Position numbers and translations under genes: made by a program. 27,617 nt of DNA. Source: DSWT01 sp035415725. Lineage in GTDB: Bacteria > Chloroflexota > Anaerolineae > B4-G1 > SLSP01. Shown here in pieces: positions 23,072 through 27,617 of the stretch. The stretch is from contig DAOOGN010000057.1 of NCBI GenBank assembly GCA_035415725.1, forward strand, positions 1 to 27,617. Reading direction: 5' to 3'. The notes beneath the pieces are model-generated. The model was not told the origin of the DNA. It saw only the letters and a program-made list of their open reading frames with translations, and did not search any database. Numbering within the stretch: the first letter of the stretch is position 1; every line of letters begins with the position of its first letter.

Positions 23072-23740
23072 CTACCGCCGGTGGCCTATGACGGCGATCT
23101 CGCCGGACTTCAACGTGATATGCTCGACACAGACCTCGTTCGGCCACGCACCGGGCAGTTGATCATCGATCCAGCGCTGCACCAGTCGGCGCAGCCCGAG
23201 GGACCATCTGTTAAGGCTGACCTTCTCGACGGTCACGATCACCCGGCATTCTGAAGCCGTGAGGTTCACCGTGCCCTCAAGTTGGATAGGGTCCTTGAGG
23301 TTGCCCGGCAGGTCTAAATTGACTTTCTCCAGCACGGCGGGATCCACTTCGGCAGAGACGGATGCCTTGCCGGGGGTGAAGGTAAAGGTTAAATTCTGTA
23401 CGCCCTCGACGTTCTCATCAAGAGCTTCTTGCGCGATGGCGGTGAGCGCTGTATCGGTGGCGATGAGGTGCACCCGTTCGTCCACCGCCAGGTCTTGCAG
23501 TGCAAAAATGTCATCCCGGGTTTCAATCTGATATTCTGGCAGGTCTGGTTCTTCTGGCATTTCTACAATCTCCGCAGGTTCTTTTTCAACGACGCCCAGC
23601 CATTTCAGGATCGGTCCAATGATTGGCCATTCAGGCAGGGGCGGCAAAGCCGTTGTGTCGGGCGCAGCATATACTGGCAGTGCCGCGCTTAACAACAGCA
23701 TGCTCATAATCAACAGCCCAATGATTTTCCACTGTCTCAT
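23072..23740 (-). CDS. Secreted protein of unknown function
   Basis: 222 residues. A clear signal peptide (MRQWKIIGLLIMSMLLLSAA, cleavage likely after PVYA around residue 25). A Pro/Glu-rich linker (about 50-70) leads to a beta-rich domain of about 150 residues with the rhythm LTFTFTPGKASVSAEVDP, LEGTVNLTASECRVIVTVEKV, then LGLRRLVQRWIDDQLP and VEHITLKSGEIAVIGHR. The end, predicting a strand-turn-strand 'sI.l..G.l.v.G.r', is reminiscent of DUF2993/LmeA-type lipid-binding proteins, but this is a shape impression, not a firm match. The start has AAGGAGA 6 bases upstream. It is transcribed 36 bp after rsgA. Confidence 0.7.
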   Translation of the reverse strand: MRQWKIIGLLIMSMLLLSAALPVYAAPDTTALPPLPEWPIIGPILKWLGVVEKEPAEIVEMPEEPDLPEYQIETRDDIFALQDLAVDERVHLIATDTALTAIAQEALDENVEGVQNLTFTFTPGKASVSAEVDPAVLEKVNLDLPGNLKDPIQLEGTVNLTASECRVIVTVEKVSLNRWSLGLRRLVQRWIDDQLPGAWPNEVCVEHITLKSGEIAVIGHRR

Positions 23741-23776
23741 TTTTTCTCCTTCTAGCCAACGAATCCCTAGAGTATT

Positions 23777-24760
23777 TTATTTTTCCTCGTCGATGCCCCA
23801 CCAGTACATATCCGCCAGTTTGCGGTGCTCCTGGTACAGACGGACATAGCTCTCGTGGCGGTGTGCATCCACTGCGCCGATTTCAACGGCGTGCAGCACG
23901 GCGCAGCCCGGCTCGATGGTGTGGGTGCAATCCGAAAAGGCGCAGTGCGGCACGTAGGGCGCAATGTCGGGGAAGTAGGCGTCGATTTCCTCCGGGTCCA
24001 GATCGAAGAGCGCCAGGGCGCGGAGTCCGGGTGTGTCCGCGACCCATCCGCCGACTGCCAGCGGCACCATCTCGGCGACGGTGGTCGTGTGGCGACCTTT
24101 GCCGGTGATGTCGTTCACGGCCATCACGCGCTTGCCAAGCCCCGGCTCTAAGGCGTTGAGCAGACTGGTCTTGCCGACGCCGGACGGTCCGATGAGCGCC
24201 GATGTTTTAGCTTTGAGATATGTTCGCAGCATATCGATGCCCTCTCCGGTCACCGCGCTAGTGTAAACCACGTTGTAACCGATGCGTTCGTAAATCCCAA
24301 AAAGAGCGTTAGCTTTCTCCAGGCCGACCAAATCCGTTTTGTTGGCGCAGATCAGCGCGGGAATGTCCTGCCGCTCGGCCCCCACGAGCAGTCGATCCAA
24401 CATCTTAAGGTGGGGATCAGGACTGGCGCAGGCGATGACGAAAACGACTTGATCCGGGTTGGCGATGATGACCTGCTCCTTTTCGCGGAGGTAGCCCTGC
24501 CGATCCCAGCGGCGTGTCCCCCGTCCGGAGGACAGGGGTTTGAGACGCGCCAGCGCGCGCGTCCGCTCGTGAACCGCCTCGATGGTGACACTGCCGTCAT
24601 CGAGCGTTTGCCACGTGACCCGGTCACCCACCGCCACAATGCTGCTTTCGCTGTGCTCCTTTTTCAGCCGTCCGCGTAGTCGTGCGACGACCCTATCGCC
24701 AGTTTCGGTCAGCAGGGTATAGAACCCGCTTTGTGCTTTGATGACCAGCCCTTCTTGGAT
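23777..24760 (-). CDS. rsgA: Ribosome small-subunit-dependent GTPase A
   Basis: About 327 residues. A circularly permuted GTPase that assists late 30S subunit maturation. An OB-fold comes first (EGLVIKAQSGFYTLLTETG...), then G4 NKTD (140-143), G1 GPSGVGKTS (191-199), G2 around GKGRHTTT, G3 DTPG (242-245), and a C-terminal zinc site C273-x4-C278-x-H280-x5-C286. The start is a puzzle. The protein should begin about two residues before EGLVIKAQ, and GGAGG at 24768-24772 sits 7 bases upstream of an in-frame ATC at 24758-24760, but no ATG, GTG or TTG is there. In-frame ATG 24862 and GTG 24805 exist only by reading through a dispersed repeat phrase. I report from the ATC; the longer form would be 361 residues. 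Confidence 0.85.
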   Translation of the reverse strand: MQEGLVIKAQSGFYTLLTETGDRVVARLRGRLKKEHSESSIVAVGDRVTWQTLDDGSVTIEAVHERTRALARLKPLSSGRGTRRWDRQGYLREKEQVIIANPDQVVFVIACASPDPHLKMLDRLLVGAERQDIPALICANKTDLVGLEKANALFGIYERIGYNVVYTSAVTGEGIDMLRTYLKAKTSALIGPSGVGKTSLLNALEPGLGKRVMAVNDITGKGRHTTTVAEMVPLAVGGWVADTPGLRALALFDLDPEEIDAYFPDIAPYVPHCAFSDCTHTIEPGCAVLHAVEIGAVDAHRHESYVRLYQEHRKLADMYWWGIDEEK

Positions 24761-24772
24761 ATACCCTCCTCC

Positions 24773-24857
24773 TCTGAAAATAGCCCCAGAGCACCCCGAG
24801 TTCACAGAGAAAAACTCAAATTCTTTGTGTCCTGCGTGCTCTTCGTGGTGAAAAGTT
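24773..24857 (-). repeat. Dispersed phrase repeat upstream of rsgA
   Basis: 24776-24812 matches 2981-3017 with four differences in 37. The neighbouring segment to 24857 (TTTGTGTCCTGCGTGCTCTTCGTGG) belongs to the CTCTGCG/CTCTTCG-type phrase family. It provides the apparent N-terminal extension of rsgA when read as protein. Confidence 0.65.
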
Positions 24858-24931
24858 TTCATTCCACCGCTGGTGAATGCCAGTTAATGTGGCATTCCCC
24901 TAAAAACAGTGTGTGTAGAGTGAACGTCTCA

Positions 24932-25095
24932 TCAAGCCCATCCCCCCCCATTTCCCTGCCCTCTTCTTTCCCGCTGGCGGGGCGAGGAGAGGGTGGTGGA
25001 ATGAGAGGGCCATTGCCTATGGCCGAAGTTTCAATCCATGGTGCACCATCCCCAAAGCGCCGTTTGCCACCTGGCAAGGGTGGCTGAATAGTTAC
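24932..25095 (-). mobile_element. IS66-style miniature element, copy 4 (inverted, truncated)
   Basis: Lies in the opposite orientation to copies 1-3. Its left end, read on the minus strand, starts GTAACTATTCAG (25095 to 25084), and the first 36 bases (25060-25095) are identical to 6247-6282. It contains the internal C-rich/G-rich arms and ends near AAGCCCATCC; the right half and right inverted end are missing. It fills most of the 438-bp gap between rsgA and the kinase gene. Confidence 0.65.
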
Positions 25096-25141
25096 AGCTA
25101 TTGTACTATACAGTGCCGCTGGTGCAACCTTCGCAAAGAGG

Positions 25142-25184
25142 TATACTGTTTGAACGTTTGAATCTTGAAGCACTGTAACGTTTG
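25142..25184 (+). promoter_or_regulatory. Possible control region of the Clp1-like gene
   Basis: TATACT at 25142-25147 could be a -10, but no good -35 lies 16-18 bases upstream. Just downstream the octamer AACGTTTG occurs twice in direct orientation (25153-25160 and 25177-25184), 24 bases apart, immediately before the gene. This is compatible with a pair of regulator sites but is weak evidence. Confidence 0.25.
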
Positions 25185-25198
25185 GACAGCGGGCCATC

Positions 25199-26071
25199 AT
25201 GAACCAAGAAGCGATCACCATTCCTGCAACCTGGCGTGCGCTGGATGTCGTCGCCTGGCGCGGCCCGATATTGATTTTCGGGGCCAGCGATAGCGGCAAG
25301 AGCACCCTGGCGCGTTACCTCTACGCGCGTCTGGCGACGCAGTATGATCGCGTGGGCTTTCTCGACGCCGATATCGGGCAGAATAGCTTTGGCCTGCCGG
25401 CAACATTGACCCTGGGCATGAGCCGTCGGCAAGGTGATCAGGGTTTTCCGCCTGTCGGACTGCGGCGGATCAGTTTTATCGGCAGCAACACGCCTGGCGG
25501 CTCTATGCTCGCCCTGGTGACAGGGCTTGAGCGCATGCGGCGTTTTGCGCGCCAGGTGAAAATAGACGCGCTGGTCATCGACACGTCCGGCCTGGTCGAT
25601 CCCTTGCACGGCGGGCCCGACCTCAAGTGGGCGAAAGTGGAACTTTTCCGTCCGTGTACCGTGGTCACTCTGGCACGTGCGCTGGAACTCGAACCGTTGT
25701 TATCACCGTTGCGCCATCTGCCGGGCGTGAATCTGGTGGAATTGCCGGTGAGCGATGCCGTGCGCCCGCGCACGACAGAAGCGCGCCGGGCGTATCGCGC
25801 GGCGTGTTATCAGGCCTGTTTTGCGTCGGCACGGCGCGTTCCCGTGATTTACCGGCAACTTGCCGTCTTTCCGGATCGGGATTTTGTACCGGGGCGGTTG
25901 GCCGCTTTGGAAGGAGCAGATGGCTTCGCGCTGGCCCTGGCGCTCGTTGAAAGCGCGAACGATAACGCCGTCTGGTTGCGTACCCCGTGGTCCGGACAGG
26001 GGCGCATCGCGGCGTTGCGACTGGGGAATCTGCGTCTTGATATGGAGACATTCCAGGATGCGTGCCTTTGA
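25199..26071 (+). CDS. Clp1/Grc3-like P-loop polynucleotide kinase
   Basis: 290 residues. Walker A is IFGASDSGKSTLARYL (about 26-41). The Clp1/Grc3 signature LDADIGQNSFGLPATLTLG (about 54-72) follows, then FIGSNTPGGSML (the lid-side motif, compare GxxSP/TP in the family) and the Walker-B-like segment IDALVIDTSGLVD. The family transfers phosphate to the 5'-OH of RNA or DNA; in eukaryotes and archaea it serves tRNA and rRNA processing, and bacterial members are little studied. The protein lacks the N- and C-terminal extra domains of eukaryotic Clp1. The start is ATG 25199; its ribosome site is poor. The downstream lipoprotein gene begins 21 bp after its stop, so the two are likely co-transcribed, although no functional link is obvious. 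It could also be a general P-loop GTP/ATPase of this clade. Confidence 0.8.
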   Translation: MNQEAITIPATWRALDVVAWRGPILIFGASDSGKSTLARYLYARLATQYDRVGFLDADIGQNSFGLPATLTLGMSRRQGDQGFPPVGLRRISFIGSNTPGGSMLALVTGLERMRRFARQVKIDALVIDTSGLVDPLHGGPDLKWAKVELFRPCTVVTLARALELEPLLSPLRHLPGVNLVELPVSDAVRPRTTEARRAYRAACYQACFASARRVPVIYRQLAVFPDRDFVPGRLAALEGADGFALALALVESANDNAVWLRTPWSGQGRIAALRLGNLRLDMETFQDACL

Positions 26072-26092
26072 GCGTTTTGTAACCTCGTAAGA

Positions 26093-27451
26093 ATGATTAG
26101 GATGAAAGTTGTGAAGGGGTTGTGGATATTGCTGCTGGTCGTTGCCCTGGTGGGTTGCCGGGCCGGAGCGTTGCCGGGGACCCCCACGGGAAATTCCCCC
26201 GTTGTAACGCCGGCCAGCATTTCACCTGTGCAGACGCCCTTTGCCGCCTCGCCTGTGGCGACTCCATCTGCCGTTTCCTCGCCTCCGCCTTTAACGTCGA
26301 CGATCACGTCAGTTGTGGGCGCAGGCAACACGGTCTATCTGCCGTTGGTCGCAGTGCCGGTGGCAACACCGACGCCGCTGCCTACACCCATCCCGCCTGC
26401 GACTCCCACCGCATTGCCGCCGCCGGTTCCCAAGCCGTCTTTTGGCGTGCAGGTCGATCCTAACACCAACGATTTGTCCCGTGTGTTTCGCTGGGTGCAA
26501 GGGATGGGCTTCGGTTGGATCAAAGTGCAGGTGGAATGGATGGTCATTGAGGAACAGCCGGGCAGCTATCGCTGGGTGGAACTGGACCGGCTGGTGCAGT
26601 TGAGCAACGATTTCGGGTTCAAGCTGTTGTTGAGTGTGGTGGATGCGCCCGGTTGGTTGAGAGCGGAGGTAGGCTACAACGGTCCGCCACACGATCCGGC
26701 GGAGTTCGGGCGTTTTATGGGCGTGTTGGCGTCTCACTACGCCGGCAAAGTCACCGCCTACGAGTTGTGGAACGAGCCAAATTTGCAGCGCGAGTGGTAC
26801 GGCGAAACGCTCGATCCGGCGGCGTTTGTCGCGTTGACGGCGGCGGGTAGCCAGGCCGTGCGGCAGGCGGATCCCCAGGCGCTGATCCTCAGCGCTGGCT
26901 TGGGTGTCACGGGCATCGACGACGGTGTGAGTGCCATCGACGACCGCCGTTTCTTGCGTGAGTCGCTCCAGGCGGGGCTGGCGCAGTGGGTGGATGGGAT
27001 CGGCGTTCATCCCTATGGTTATGCTAATCCGCCGTGGGAGCGCGCGGCGGACGCGACGCATACACGCTCGGCCTGGAACAACCATCCGAGTTTCTTCTTC
27101 CTGGACACGTTGGAAGATTACCACGCTATTCTGGTCGCAGCGGGTGTGGATGCGCAGCTCTGGCCGACGGAATTCGGTTGGCCGTCCATCGATGGTATCC
27201 GCGCCGCCGACTTAGCCGCCGATCATCCTTATCCCTATGCGATGTGGCTGACCGAACAAGAGCAAGCTGACTATCTAACCACAGCAGCGCGCTTGATGAT
27301 CGAGCGTCCGTGGGTAGGGCCGTTTTTCGTCTGGAACTTGAACATGAGTGTCACGTGGGGGCCAGATCGTCCGGAATCACTGTTCAGCCTGATACGACCG
27401 GATACGGCTTTTCGCCCAGCCTACATCGCACTGCGGGTTTTTCAGCCGTGA
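26093..27451 (+). CDS. Lipoprotein with glycoside-hydrolase-type (beta/alpha)8 barrel
   Basis: 452 residues. Lipoprotein signal with lipobox LVGC (C22). Residues 23-115 are a low-complexity Thr/Pro/Ser/Ala linker (VATPTPLPTPIPPATP etc.) that would hold the domain away from the membrane. The catalytic domain (116-452) has the clan GH-A layout seen in GH5/GH39-like enzymes. WNEP supplies the acid/base E228 (TAYELWNEPN), and WPTEFGWP carries the likely nucleophile E360 at the strand-7 position. GIGVHPYGYANPP lies between. The distance of about 130 residues between the two glutamates fits. The substrate is probably a beta-linked polysaccharide, but the specificity is not deducible. The start is ATG 26093; another Met (26102) is three codons later. 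Ribosome sites are weak for both, consistent with coupling to the upstream kinase gene. Confidence 0.85.
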   Translation: MIRMKVVKGLWILLLVVALVGCRAGALPGTPTGNSPVVTPASISPVQTPFAASPVATPSAVSSPPPLTSTITSVVGAGNTVYLPLVAVPVATPTPLPTPIPPATPTALPPPVPKPSFGVQVDPNTNDLSRVFRWVQGMGFGWIKVQVEWMVIEEQPGSYRWVELDRLVQLSNDFGFKLLLSVVDAPGWLRAEVGYNGPPHDPAEFGRFMGVLASHYAGKVTAYELWNEPNLQREWYGETLDPAAFVALTAAGSQAVRQADPQALILSAGLGVTGIDDGVSAIDDRRFLRESLQAGLAQWVDGIGVHPYGYANPPWERAADATHTRSAWNNHPSFFFLDTLEDYHAILVAAGVDAQLWPTEFGWPSIDGIRAADLAADHPYPYAMWLTEQEQADYLTTAARLMIERPWVGPFFVWNLNMSVTWGPDRPESLFSLIRPDTAFRPAYIALRVFQP

Positions 27452-27455
27452 TGAA

Positions 27456-27484
27456 GACCGGCGCGGGTCACGTCCGCGCTGGTC
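27456..27484 (+). terminator. Possible terminator hairpin after the glycosidase lipoprotein
   Basis: An 11-bp stem GACCGGCGCGG (27456-27466) with CCGCGCTGGTC (27474-27484), one G-U pair, loop of seven, 5 bases after the stop codon. No T run follows. The remaining 133 bases to the window edge hold no recognisable gene. Confidence 0.45.
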
Positions 27485-27617
27485 ATGCTTGATGAGGGGG
27501 GACGCCACCTGAGGGACCCCCGGTGATGATGCCGCTGAATGTGCGGGCTAACGGTAAACATAAGCCGCGTCGGGCTTGAAGCGATGTTAGTAGAATGTAA
27601 TTGCGCTGGGGCGCGGA

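Overview
The window looks like a piece of a Chloroflexota (Anaerolineae/Caldilinea-like) chromosome. This is inferred from gene content, without any database search. The pointers are a GC-rich genome with strong AGGAGG-type ribosome sites, a secreted lipoprotein carrying the 'RGFG..W......LGWA' domain I associate with Anaerolineae, an adenosylcobalamin-dependent ribonucleotide reductase, a two-domain protein disulfide oxidoreductase (PDO) of the kind found in thermophiles, an M32 (Taq-type) carboxypeptidase, and intergenic spaces full of short dispersed repeats. No rRNA, tRNA, CRISPR array, phage or intact transposase gene was seen.

Layout. 1-208: non-coding, repeat phrases. 209-5584 (all minus strand): a thiol-redox gene row read in the order PDO, TrxB-like flavoprotein, DUF2892 membrane protein, cupin, OsmC-like protein, then a large methyltransferase-like protein with a zinc ribbon and no catalytic (D/N)PP(Y/F) box. 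A good sigma-70 type promoter sits before the PDO gene. 5585-6581: about 1 kb without genes, holding two copies of an IS66-style miniature element (one with an exact 8-bp target duplication) and a separate 121-bp palindromic MITE with 15-bp perfect terminal repeats and a 5-bp target duplication. 6582-8279 (+): B12-binding-type radical SAM protein, overlapping tail to tail with a hybrid PAS histidine kinase/response regulator (8248-10107, -). 10108-10679: spacer with a truncated copy of the same miniature element, followed by a near-consensus promoter and a 113-nt leader for nrdJ. 10680-12941 (+): class II ribonucleotide reductase with an ATP cone. Its last codons and stop lie inside a tandem triplicated hairpin repeat. 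13153-13959 (+): endonuclease/exonuclease/phosphatase-family hydrolase. 14189-19144 (+): a 1651-residue alpha-2-macroglobulin-like protein that keeps its thioester motif but carries six predicted membrane helices in the middle of the chain.

19317-19741 (-) holds a decayed 3' end of the hybrid-cluster protein gene (hcp). The following minus-strand genes, in transcription order, are rsgA, a secreted unknown, an M32 carboxypeptidase, a HAD hydrolase and a Cys-rich lipoprotein. At the right end, on the plus strand, are a Clp1/Grc3-like P-loop polynucleotide kinase and a lipoprotein with a glycoside-hydrolase-type (beta/alpha)8 barrel.

How the parts may work together. PDO plus the TrxB-like flavoprotein form a disulfide-exchange pair, and OsmC (peroxide or thiol chemistry), cupin and DUF2892 proteins fit an oxidative or sulfur stress module. 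The most unusual items are the polytopic insert in the alpha-2-macroglobulin, the pyridine-nucleotide motif change in the TrxB-like protein, the catalytically degenerate methyltransferase fold, the bacterial Clp1-like kinase, and the two non-autonomous mobile elements whose target duplications can be read directly.
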